Assembly: GCA_963555705.1 (NCBI GenBank)
Contig: OY743184.1
Location: 30,514,614 to 30,578,613 of the forward strand
Length of the DNA: 64,000 nucleotides
From: Ligustrum vulgare
Taxonomy: Eukaryota > Streptophyta > Magnoliopsida > Lamiales > Oleaceae
Direction of reading: 5' to 3'
Below are positions 21,832 through 31,187 of this stretch, piece by piece. Below the pieces are notes generated by a model. That model did no database searches and had not been told where the DNA came from. It saw only the letters and a list, made by a program, of their open reading frames with translations. Numbering within the stretch: the first letter of the stretch is position 1; the number at the start of each line of letters is the position of its first letter. A program made the translations under genes and the position numbers.

Positions 21832-22129
21832 TTATAAAATTTTAAGCACACTATTTGAAAACTAATTAAAAATAAAGAGCTACGGCGGCGGCTTCAACAG
21901 AATTCAAAGTCATAGAAAGAAGCAAAACATAACTTCCAAACAAAGCAGAACACAGCTGATTCAAAGTCATGGAAAGAAGCAAAGCACAACTTTCAAAACC
22001 AAGCAGATATCTGAATTCAAAAATTCCATCAACATAACATCAAATTCTAAAATTTCGTTATTCAATTACAATAGGAAAACAATATAAAAATGAGTGCCTT
22101 AAAAGAATGATTCCGTCAAAAAATAAAAC
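21832..22129. other. AT-rich DNA with a short tandem duplication
   Basis: Around 21895-22010 a roughly 60-bp motif with CAAAGTCATNGAAAGAAGCAA occurs twice. No gene seen. Confidence 0.4.
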
Positions 22130-22283
22130 TTAGGCTTTGTTTGTTAGAAGATTTTTCTTTAAAAACATATTTTTTCTTTATATTTTCTAAGTAAAATGTG
22201 TGGTTAAAAACTAAAAAGTGAAGAGAGAAAATAAGTGTGATTAAAAAGTGATTTGCTGAAATTTTTTGCCAAACAAGGACTTA
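22130..22283. mobile_element. hAT-like MITE
   Basis: Ends are TTAGGCTTTGTTTG and CAAACAAGGACTTAA, inverted with a few mismatches, around a 150-bp core. It abuts a truncated first exon on the - strand. Confidence 0.5.
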
Positions 22284-22292
22284 ATCACCTAC

Positions 22293-22370
22293 TTGAACTT
22301 CATCTTTCGTCAATGACTGTGGCACACTGTTTCTTGAGAAATCATATGGAGTTTTTGCATTGCCATACAT
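22293..22370 (-). pseudogene. Possible orphan first exon of an unidentified gene
   Basis: The - strand reads ATG at 22370 and encodes 26 residues (MYGNAKTPYDFSRNSVPQSL and six more) before a donor-like GTAGGT at 22292. If unspliced, it ends three codons later at a stop formed at the MITE boundary. Upstream (22371-22525) lies a pyrimidine-rich leader and a TATA box (CTATAAATA on the - strand, near 22513-22521). It looks like a genuine promoter plus first exon whose continuation was lost or displaced by the MITE. I do not recognise the peptide. Confidence 0.4.
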
Positions 22371-22571
22371 TTTAATTAAGTAGGTGAAAAAACAAGATGA
22401 TTTTGACAAAAAATAAAATAAAGACAAAGAAAAATAAAAGAGAGAGGATAAGAAGAAGATTTTTAGAGATTGAGGTGTACATAAACAATTAGTAAGTGAA
22501 AGTCTGGAAGGATATTTATAGACCAACGAAGTGTTACCACGTCGCTATTTATATACAATATGTGATGCAAT

Positions 22572-22726
22572 CAGGGGCGGAGCCAGCCCACTTTTTTGGA
22601 TTGGGACAAATTTCTTTTTGGTTGGACTTTGTTTAAGATTTTTTTTTTTTTTTAAAAACCTATAAAGGATTATTTGTAATAGGGGTGGGCCAGGGCCCAG
22701 TTGGCCCACCCCTGGCTCCGCCCATG
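22572..22726. mobile_element. hAT MITE with 8-bp target duplication
   Basis: Termini are CAGGGGCGGAGCCAG and CTGGCTCCGCCCATG (15-bp inverted repeats, one mismatch). They are flanked by identical 8-bp duplications GATGCAAT at 22564-22571 and 22727-22734. Length 155 bp, no coding capacity. The 8-bp duplication and CAGGGGCGG end identify the hAT superfamily. Confidence 0.92.
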
Positions 22727-22734
22727 GATGCAAT

Positions 22735-22987
22735 TGGACCAGTTGTACCAGCTCAATCATCCAAAATCCAATCCAGAAACTTTAACCCAAATTTGCTGAA
22801 ACCCATATGCTGAAGGCCAAAACGGAGCTAGCAGGCCAACTGGAATCGAGTTCCCATCCCAAAACCTTTACACTACCTGCATTAAAGCTCAGCCCTTGGA
22901 TCAAACCATTTGATATGAGCCCTTCATTTGGAGATAAGGGCGTGTCCATTCGTCCGTCCCATTCACTTCTTCTAGACCATTCCATTC

Positions 22988-23039
<52 letters not shown>

Positions 23040-23323
23040 ATTCTTAATGGTTTCTCTCAGAAAATCTCTCATCTTTCGCATCAATTCTTTGTGATTTTTC
23101 TTCTGATTCTTTGTGTATATTAGAAAATTACTTTGTGGTTATTTTACAGTGTTCTTAGTGGTTTATGTTGTGCGAGTTTTATAGAGTTTTTATGTAATTT
23201 CTGGATTTTTTGTTTGATCGTACAAACCTTCAATTTGTACTTTATTCTTGTTTTCAATAAAGTGTTCTGAAGTTTTATGTTTACTTCATATTTTGTGGTG
23301 GTTATGGGTTGTAAAATTGTAAC
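22735..23323 (+). repeat. Possible LTR promoter region with CT/GT microsatellite
   Basis: A (TC)n tract at 22991-23025 and (GT)n at 23026-23039 are followed by a T-rich segment with CAATAAAG near 23256 and an end ...AAATTGTAACA at 23323, just before a degenerate PBS (TGGTATCCGAAC, 23326-23337). This is the R-U5 style of a plant copia LTR. The left end is undefined; a host promoter is the alternative. Confidence 0.4.
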
Positions 23324-23337
23324 AGTGGTATCCGAAC

Positions 23338-23789
23338 TTTAGGATTCTTGTGAATACACTGATTATGACTCAGATCTTCAAGATCCAGAGCATTTGTGGG
23401 TGGATCTGTTGTTTTGGAAGTTTTCTGTGATTTTTTCTCAAAACGTTTTTTAGGATTTTTGATTTTTGGGGGGTTTCTTAAGAAACTTTGTTTGATTTCT
23501 TAAGATCTGAAAAAATCGAACTTGATACGTTTTGATCTTTGAAAATGTTAGTGGGTAGTTTCAAATCTGAAAATTTTTCAAAATTTTCTTACTGAAAGCT
23601 TTGTGGTATTTTACGCAAATTTTTTTCTGGTAACCCTAATTTTTCCAAAAGAGGTTTTCATTTCTTAGTATCTGGATTTTCTATTTTTGAGTCAAAATCA
23701 AAGGATCCTAGAACTCTCAATATATTTCTTTAAATATACTAAGAGTTCTAAAGGTGTCGCACATTCTCTTGGTGGCTGAACTTCGTGCA
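23338..23789 (+). other. Leader downstream of degenerate PBS
   Basis: T-rich, no ORF. It contains a 12-bp direct and inverted motif CTAGAACTCTCA / AGAGTTCTA around 23710-23745. It ends where another LTR begins. Confidence 0.35.
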
Positions 23790-24791
23790 TGTAGCGACCA
23801 GAAATTTTAAGTTTAACGATAAAATTTTATGTTAAGAGTTCAAAAGTATTTTAATGAGTTGGCACGTCGCTACGACACTTCCCAATGTTTTAAATTGATT
23901 GTTGGCCACGATATGAAGATATATGCATTTTCCTAGCAATTAGTTTGTTTAATTGTGAGAAATATTTTATCACGTTACATGTTTCAAATTTTTTCTTATT
24001 TTTAAATGTCAAACTTATTAGTCGACTTTGAAATATTTCTCAAAGCAAATTCAATCATTTTTAATTAATGTATTTCATCTTGGAAACAGTAATTTTATAT
24101 CGAGTCAAATATTTAAACATATTTTAAAGGTTGATAAAAGTATATCAATATTGATGTCATTTTGTAGAATCGAGTGAAACTAAAAAAAGAAAGAGATCTT
24201 ACATTAAATAATGTAATTCAGAGTTGAGAACAAATTTATTTTGATCGAGATCGACCTAAGTTATTTCAATTTAAAGAAATGTGAAAACTTATATATTATT
24301 TTATTATTATAATATTCAATGTAAATAGACTCCAAAGTAATATACTAATATGTACAACCTTTGCTCACGTGTCAAATACACATCAAGTGGCTGAATATAT
24401 TTTCGGTGGATGCACGTCCCAAAATTGTTGTAACTTCCACTTTGAATTTTAAATGTGCCTTATCACTTGAACCTTAGCATGATCCTATCCCATTAACCCA
24501 TTAATCTCTCTTCCATTTTCCATCTTGTATAATTTATCCATTTAAAGTAATTCATTTATCCAATTTCAATAACATGAAATTTGTATTAAAGTCTTATGTT
24601 TGATGAAATGCGTAGCTATTATGTGCTAATTTATTTATTGACATGCTATGAAGTTATTTATGATGGAATTATGATTGATGATTAAAGGTAATTATCTAAT
24701 ATATTGTGATTGAAGGTAATCACAGTAAAATTTATTAACTGGACATGTTAAAATATTTCTCAGAGATGAAAGTTGATATTGACATAGTATC
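23790..24791 (+). repeat. Left part of a gypsy LTR (TGTAGCGACC type), split by the nest
   Basis: It starts TGTAGCGACCAGAAATTT, like the intact LTR at 43011. It is cut at 24791 by a Tat-like element flanked by GTATC on both sides; the LTR appears to resume at 51240. An inverted copy of its first bases (GTCGCTACGA) lies about 75 bp in. Confidence 0.7.
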
Positions 24792-25487
24792 TGTTGAGAT
24801 CGTGTCCCATAAAGAGCCCAATGAATTACCAGCAAGGGCCCAATATGGGCCCAATGGGTCTTGGCCCATGACTAAAACTTAGGGTGTCTCCTTGGGCCGA
24901 CTGTCGAGGTGGAATATCACCTGAACCTCTTTATCCGAACTGATTTATATCCAGCCGAGGTGCTCTATGGTAACGCCTCGAACAGATGATGGGACAACAG
25001 ATGGTGTCAGAGATGTGTAACTTTCCCCAGTTGACTGCGGCTTGACAAGACATTGCCTTTATCGAAGATGTGACAGGCGCCCATCCCCTACCAAACGTAA
25101 CAATAATTACGGTAAGAAAGTTGTTTCTCCTCTCCAACAGTTAGGGTAAATACATGTGTAAAGTCCACCACGTGTCACCATCCAAAACCTTAACTTCTCC
25201 TATAAGTAGAACACTCTCACCTCCAAATAGGCGGTTAGCAATCCCATACTCTTAACTAAGTATTTTACTCTAACTCCATTTTCTCTCTTTTACACACTTA
25301 TATTTCTCGCACCCAATTTATATTCGTTTGAAATGAGCACTGACTTTGGTATTGGAGTGCAAACGGGAGCCACCTCGGCCCCCTTTGCAAACTGATTGTT
25401 TGTCACAGTGCGCAGGAGATCCACGTGTTCAAGAGGGAGGAGCTGAGACGTGTTGGTCCAAGGTCCAGCTGGATTTTGTGGTCAACA
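24792..25487 (+). repeat. 5' LTR of the outer Tat-like element (696 bp)
   Basis: TGTTGAGATC to GTGGTCAACA. A TATA-like CTATAAGTAG sits near 25200. Its last 528 bp reappear at 50708-51234 with roughly 8 percent differences by eye, many of them transitions. Confidence 0.85.
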
Positions 25488-25490
25488 TTT

Positions 25491-25506
25491 TGGCGTCGTC
25501 TGTGGG
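25491..25506 (+). other. Primer-binding site
   Basis: TGGCGTCGTCTGTGGG follows the 5' LTR by three bases; it is the Tat/Athila-type PBS with one change from the common TGGCGCCG form. Confidence 0.8.
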
Positions 25507-25610
25507 AAACCATACTTCTAACCACGAAAACCCGTAGTAAAAAGTGACATAAAAAAACCTTGAAAAAGGGTGGGTAACCTCTTGCAAAAGAGTGAAAAAC
25601 TACAAGAACA

Positions 25611-25734
25611 CCTTGAAAAATGCTTGAAACTTTGAAATATAAGTTTACTGACCTTGAAAAAGGCTTGAAACTTTGAAATATACGTTTACTAACCTTGAAA
25701 AAGGTTTGAAGCTTTGAAATAAAAGTTCACATAT
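25611..25734 (+). repeat. Three tandem 41-bp repeats in the leader
   Basis: Units beginning CCTTGAAAAA start at 25611, 25652 and 25693; a fourth partial begins at 25735. They lie between PBS and gag, a noncoding leader position. Confidence 0.85.
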
Positions 25735-25773
25735 CCTTGAAAGTAAAGATAGAACCAAGAAATTGCTCTGAAC

Positions 25774-27200
25774 ATGAATGAAAGTGACGATGATGTTAAC
25801 CCTCGTAGGAGCAGAGATGAACTACGTAGCGAGGAGGAGGCTCCCCAGAGGCCTCGTGAGAACACAAATGAGGGGATGGCCCAACCTAATCCTCCACGCG
25901 GAAACGGAATCGCCGCATGCTGCGAGATTGACTCGCATGGCAGCCCAGATGTTGGAAATGCAGAAACAGCAGATGGAACAAACTGCTGCGATGAATGCCT
26001 ATATGGCTAGAGGGTATGTTATGAACGAACCCATGTTGCCCCCGCAGTACTCGCAGCCACATTACTCACCATCTGATGTGGCCACTGCCTCGTATTATTA
26101 TCAAGATCCACATGCATATGATAAGGTGGAATCTGTTCCTTTCAACCAAGAGGACCTGGTGCATGAAGCACTAAGAGAACAAGGTCAACTCCCTATTAGC
26201 CATAGGGAGGCTTCGCCCTCGAAGTCTGGCAGCACTTTTAGCCGAATAGAGAGATTATTCAGGGGCAAACGAGGGGGTCGAACTGACCAAGGTCGGCACA
26301 GTGCAGCTGAGCCTAGAAATAGGCGGGAGTAACAGGCTGAAGAAGCCCTGTCATGGAGCCAAATGCCTAGAGATAGGTATGATGCAGGGCGGAAAAATTG
26401 AGCTCCACACATGAGCATAGGAATAGGAAAGAGAGAAGAGCAGAAGCAGTTCAGACCAAATCTCATGGTGGCCTTCCGACCTTTCAAAGGCCAAATTACG
26501 GTTGAGTTTTGCCACCACGGGGGCAAGATTATGTTCAACCGCCCTACGACCAATACCATGACGTGATGAACTCCGACCATGGTGAGAACGGTGAATTACC
26601 GTCATACGATCTGGATGATGAAGAGGAAATAAGCCCCTTTACGGAGGGCATCCGAAAGTGCCCGGTGCCCCATGACTTTGAAATGCCAGAAATAACAAAG
26701 TATTCTGGCCGAGGTGACCCTGATGATCACCTGTTGAATTATCGCGCTAGCATGGAAATAGCCGGAGCCACTCCGGCACTGAAGTGCAAAGCCTTCGCTT
26801 TAACCCTTGAGGGAAGTGCAATACGGTGGTATTAAAAACTCCCTCTTTGTAGCATCCACAGTTGGAGAGATTTGAAGGCAGCCTTAAAAAATGGCTTTGT
26901 TTCCTCCAGGCCCGGCCAACTCCCACTCCAACGCCTTCAGGATTTAAGGCTAAGAAGGGAGGAGTCTTTGAAAAGCTACCTACCTCGGTTTACAGAAGAA
27001 ATGAACATTTGTGAGAATATCACCGAGGCTTAGATGTTTTCTACATTAAAAGGAGGCCTAGACATGACAAACATGTTTTGGAGAGATGTCCGAAATAGAA
27101 AGTCGAGGGATTACAATGCCCTGGTAGATCTATTGAAGGAGGAGATCGTCTCAGAAGAGATGGCTAGTGCCAGAGATAACCATCCTCAAGGGAGATAAAA
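25774..27200 (+). pseudogene. Tat-like gag
   Basis: Opens at ATG 25774 (MNESDDDVNPRRSRDE) and shifts frame near 25900 into a Gln/Met-rich helix (MAAQMLEMQKQQMEQTAAM). A stop follows at about 26330. The core gag domain reads from about 26509: CPVPHDFEMPEITKYSGRGD, DDHLLNYRASMEIAG, CKAFALTLEGSAIRWY, then LPRFTEEMNICENI. A TAA replaces the Trp-adjacent codon at 26834 and another stop interrupts near 27030. This is the standard plant retrotransposon gag order. It looks full length but inactive. Confidence 0.8.
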
Positions 27201-27399
27201 TATTGGCTATCCCAATGAAGCAAACCAGAGGAAAGGAGGTAATAAGGATAGGTTCGACATTAACTGAGGTGGTGCGCCACGTCCATTTCCTGGAACCGGA
27301 TCTAGTTACGCGGCGGAGATCACGGAGGCTATCCCCAATTTGCACTAAAATGCTCCTATCCCGAATCCTCCTACGGCCCATGGAAGAATGGAAGGTAGC

Positions 27400-28656
27400 C
27401 GAAGTGGAAAACAATCTATGATTGGGGCCTACTATGCGTACCACAGGTATTATGGCCACGCAAAGGAGGATTGTAGGGAAATCCACATGTTGGGGGACCA
27501 GAAGGCACAGGGAAGGAGGGGAGGTGATTTCTCCCCTGACAAAGGAAAAACGTAAAGGCCAAGTAACCAAAAGTTCAATCGGGTTGACAGGCGAGCTCCA
27601 TGGAAAAACCCAACGAAGGAAAGGATTGACGGTCATCAAAGAGACAGGGGCAAGGATTGGATTAACTCCCCGGCACATGCTAAAAATACAAGAGAACCAT
27701 CTATGCCTACAAATGATCCACCGATTCGAGAGACTGACACGATATTGGGAGGCCCCCATCCAGGTGGAAGAACCAATAACTCCCAGAAACAGTATATCAG
27801 AGAGGCCAACTAGCCCGCTAAAGTGAATTATCACATCCATTCACATCCTGCAGGGATGTCCCGAACAGAATCCATCACGTTTACCCAGGATGACGCTATA
27901 GGGGTACATTTCCCGCACAATGAGGTGCTGGTTATCCGGGTAGTGGTGGCTTAGAATGGATTGTCACGGATGTTGGTGGATGATAGCGCCTCGGTAAACG
28001 TGATTTATGGAGTAACTTTTGATAAAATGGAGATTAGTACCCCACTCATTCCAATCCTAGACCCAATATATGGATTCACTGGAGACAGCATAACTCCTAG
28101 AGGATCCATAACCCTTATGACCGAGGTAGGGCAAGCTCCGACTTTCTCCAGGGTACCCATGGAGTTTAATTGTGGACAAAATTTCCTCCTATCACGGATC
28201 AATTTGGAGGCCGGGTCTCATTGACTTGGGAGCTGCAACCCATATGAAGTATATTTGCATGAAATTCCCCATGGAGTATGGTGTAGCAACTATCAGGGGG
28301 AGCCAAACTGAATCACGGGCCTGTTACACAAACGCTATTTGAAAATTTCAAGACCGGAGCTTAAACATTATTAGTGACGTGGCAATGGCCGAGGCTGCTC
28401 CAGACCCTGAAAGATTGGGTGAAGGGCCCTCAGAAAGTGAAGATGTTACAATGACGCTAGAAGAGGATCTAGAAAATCTGGACCCAAGAATGACCGGAGA
28501 CAGTTGCTCTACCCCGGCTAAAATGCTGGAATGCTTTGGTGTTGAGCCACTTGATCCAATCAAGGAGTTTCAGATTGGATTAGATTCACCAGTTGAATAC
28601 AAAGATCAGCTGAAAAGCCTCTTTCTTGAAAATCTCGATGTATTCACATGGAAACA
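27400..28656 (+). pseudogene. Tat-like zinc-knuckle relic and aspartic protease
   Basis: A degenerate zinc-knuckle-like YHRYYGHAKEDCRE occurs near 27440. The protease follows from about 27961: MSRMLVDDSASVNVIY, PLIPILDPIYGFTGDS and an LGAATH motif. The usual LVDTGSS has become LVDDSAS, so the catalytic Asp stays but the next Thr/Ser-Gly pair is lost. A linker to reverse transcriptase (28379-28656) ends FTWKHDDM, where the frame is cut by another LTR at 28657. No reverse transcriptase follows. Confidence 0.75.
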
Positions 28657-29315
28657 TGATGACATGATCAGTCAACAATGTCAAAATTAGATGCATATTA
28701 TGTGTTTTTCGAGTTGAAATGGGCCACTAAGCAAAACTCATGGGCTAAAGCCCTTGAGCCGACTGATTTTATGGCCAAATTCCATCATTTGGGGCTTCAA
28801 AACAGCAAGTCAATTATGCAGACGGAAATTAGGATTTTTGTGTATTTTTAGGTTAAATTTTGTTTTTAATTATGTGTTTGCCTATTTTAGAATTTTAGTC
28901 TAATTAGAATTTTATTTTGAGTAAATTAGCGACTAGGGTTTTATTTTACTTATTTATACGCTTTTTCCATTCATTGTATTTCAGACTTAAGACTTCGATT
29001 TTGATATAAACAGTTTTTATTGAGGATTCAATAAAAGTTATAGGTGGATTCCTATATTTTTCGAAGTTATCAAGAATATTTCTTGTGGCGTTCAAATACC
29101 GAACTTATCAAATATTTCTTGTGAATATTTGTGGTGTTCAAAACCAGAAACTTATCAAGGAGATTGGGCAATTCCTTATGGCGTTTCGAAAGTCGTGGTT
29201 CTTTATTCCGCATCGTCGAGCCATCGCATCGTGAATATCGGGTCAAGATTCCACCGTCCGTAACAACCTGGGTTCGAAACTTTCCGACGTTTCTTCTGCG
29301 CTTCAAATCTCATCA
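28657..29315 (+). repeat. LTR of a family related to the CRM-like element (659 bp)
   Basis: It starts TGATGACATGATC and ends AAATCTCATCA, giving a short terminal inverted repeat. Its R-U5 half resembles 1700-2090 in layout (repeated 'cgaacttatcaa', 'gtggcgttc', 'ccgcatcg' phrases). The flanks do not match each other: protease linker on the left, CRM-like integrase on the right, so it marks a recombination joint. Confidence 0.65.
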
Positions 29316-29701
29316 GTTATGCGACTCATGCCAACAAAGGTAGGAGGCAAGTGACGTTCGAGCCAGGTGATTGGGTGTGGGAGCACTTGCGAAAGAAGCG
29401 ATTCCCAACCCAAAGGAAGTCTAAGTTGCATCCAAGAGGCGATGGACCTTTTCAAATCATTGAAAAGATAAATGAGAATGCATATAAGCTCGATCTTCCA
29501 GGTGAGTATAACGTGTCTGCTTCTTTTAATGTTGTTGATCTTTCTCTGTTTGATGCAGGTGATGATTCAAGGACGAATCCTTTTCAACAGGGAGGGGATG
29601 ATGAGTTCCGGAGTGGCTCGAAGAGCGTTGACCCGTTGCACATGCCCGCGGGACCAATAACGAGGCAAAGAGCCAAAAGAATCAAGCAGACAATGCAATG
29701 A
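29316..29701 (+). pseudogene. CRM-like integrase C-terminus, second copy
   Basis: From GTTATGCGACTCATG the sequence matches 886 onward. It encodes TFEPGDWVWEHLRKKRF, GDGPFQIIEKINENAYKLD and FNVVDLSLFDAGDDSRTNPF, crossing the purine tract (29591-29598) into the LTR. A GGA-to-TGA change (codon ending 29701) stops the frame earlier than in the first copy. Confidence 0.85.
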
Positions 29702-30520
29702 TTCATGCAAGCGTGGATGGATGAGTGCTCGAGTGCAAAGACATCATTTACATTGCATAACAAATTGGAAGAGGAGCCAAAATCATTACAATGCATTTGG
29801 ATCAAGGAACAACAAGAAAATAAGGCAGAACCAGACTTACGGCCGTAACACCCATTTTTACGGCCGTAAAATCATCATAGCGAAATTGGGCAGCAAGGCC
29901 ATTACGACCGTAACATATTAACTCACGGCCGTAACTGAAGTAGAATTATTCACGGCCGTAATCAAAATTCTCACGACCGTAACCAAAGTTTTGTAACTTT
30001 TATTTTTGTTTAGAAGGTCACTTATGGCCGTAAATAACTTGTCACGGCCGTAACATATGTTTTGAATTTTAAACCCGTAAGTCACTTACGGCCGTAAACA
30101 TAAAAGTTACGGCCGTAACTTAGCGCCGCAATTTTAACCTAATTTAGGCGTTTTAGTTTAGGTTTAATTCTAGTTTATTTTTGGTTGCTTTATTTTGTTA
30201 GCCTATTTAAAGGCTTCATTCAGTATTGTAAAATACAACTTTTATTCTTGAGATTAATGATATTGAAGGTGAGATATTCCCTTAATTTTCTTCTTGTTCT
30301 CGTTGAACAAATTCGAACTTATCAAAGGATTTGACAACCTTTGTGGCGTTCCCCCTTTGTGGTTCTTATCTCCGCATCGTAACGGGTTTTGGGTTTAATA
30401 TATCCATAGTTCTTGCATCGTGAGGTCGGGGTTGCATTGCTATCATCTACTAATTGGATCTTAGAGCTTTCGGCGTTTAATTCCGCGTGTTCTTGGTGAT
30501 CCCCATATCGGATCACATCA
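29599..30520 (+). repeat. 3' LTR of CRM-like element, second copy (922 bp)
   Basis: TGATGAG to GGATCACATCA, same length as 1169-2090. It carries ten palindrome units (29837-30118) and a TATA-like TATTTAAAGG at 30204. It abuts a Tekay-like LTR at 30521. Confidence 0.85.
29837..30118. promoter_or_regulatory. Array of ten TTACGGCCGTAA-type palindromes in five pairs
   Basis: Units start at 29837, 29858, 29902, 29923, 29950, 29971, 30022, 30042, 30086 and 30107. Within-pair steps are 21, 21, 21, 20 and 21; between-pair steps are 44, 27, 51 and 44. Three units have a single change (ACGACCGT or ATGGCCGT). The last unit ends 86 bp before the TATA-like box. Confidence 0.85.
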
Positions 30521-31171
30521 AAAAGGGGATACATATTTCGAAATGTTTAAAGCATATCATGTCATGAGCATGCATCACGTGCATAAACTTTACTTACTGA
30601 GCTTTAGCTCACCCCAATCCCTCCCCCATATTTCAGGTGATGAAAGTTAGATGATTAGAGGAGAGCACTTGGCGACAGACTCAGGCAGTACCCGACTTGA
30701 ATTATTTAAAATTGAATTTGATGATTTAATTTAAGTTTTCATTGGTTAATTCTTTCTTCGTTTATTCCTTAAACTATTCGTCTAAATTTAACTTTAAGTT
30801 ATTATATTTCTAGTATCATTTATATCAGCACTTATTTCACTTAATTAAAATTTATCGATATAGAAATTTTTGTATCGAGGAGTTTGAGATTGAGTTTGGA
30901 TAAATGTGGTGATGTAGGAGTTAATATTGAATTGTGATTGGATGTTGAATGTGGTTGAATTTTGATTGATGTTTTAAATTGTTAGGTTGGGTATGATGTC
31001 CCTCTACAGGTTGGTTAAATCCAAGTTATAGAGGAGACTTTGCCGAAATTTCTATAGATTGGTGTAATAGAAAAACGATATTTTTAATATTTTTAAATGA
31101 TTTATTTCCGCATAAAATGTGAATGGGAGTTAACACGCCTAGTTTTAAGTATTTAAAATTGGGGTGTTACA
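30521..31171 (+). repeat. 5' LTR (last 651 bp) of the Tekay-like element
   Basis: It ends GGGGTGTTACA, followed by the PBS. The left part is missing; a CRM-like LTR joins here. Near-identical to 50057-50707. Confidence 0.85.
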
Positions 31172-31175
31172 TTTT

Positions 31176-31187
31176 TGGTATCAGAGC
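31176..31187 (+). other. Primer-binding site, initiator tRNA-Met type
   Basis: TGGTATCAGAGC four bases after the LTR end. Confidence 0.9.

Noticed and set aside
22807..23094. ORF of 95 codons through the CT repeat
   Set aside because: It encodes Leu-Ser and Val-Cys repeats generated by (TC)n and (GT)n microsatellites and has no conserved part.
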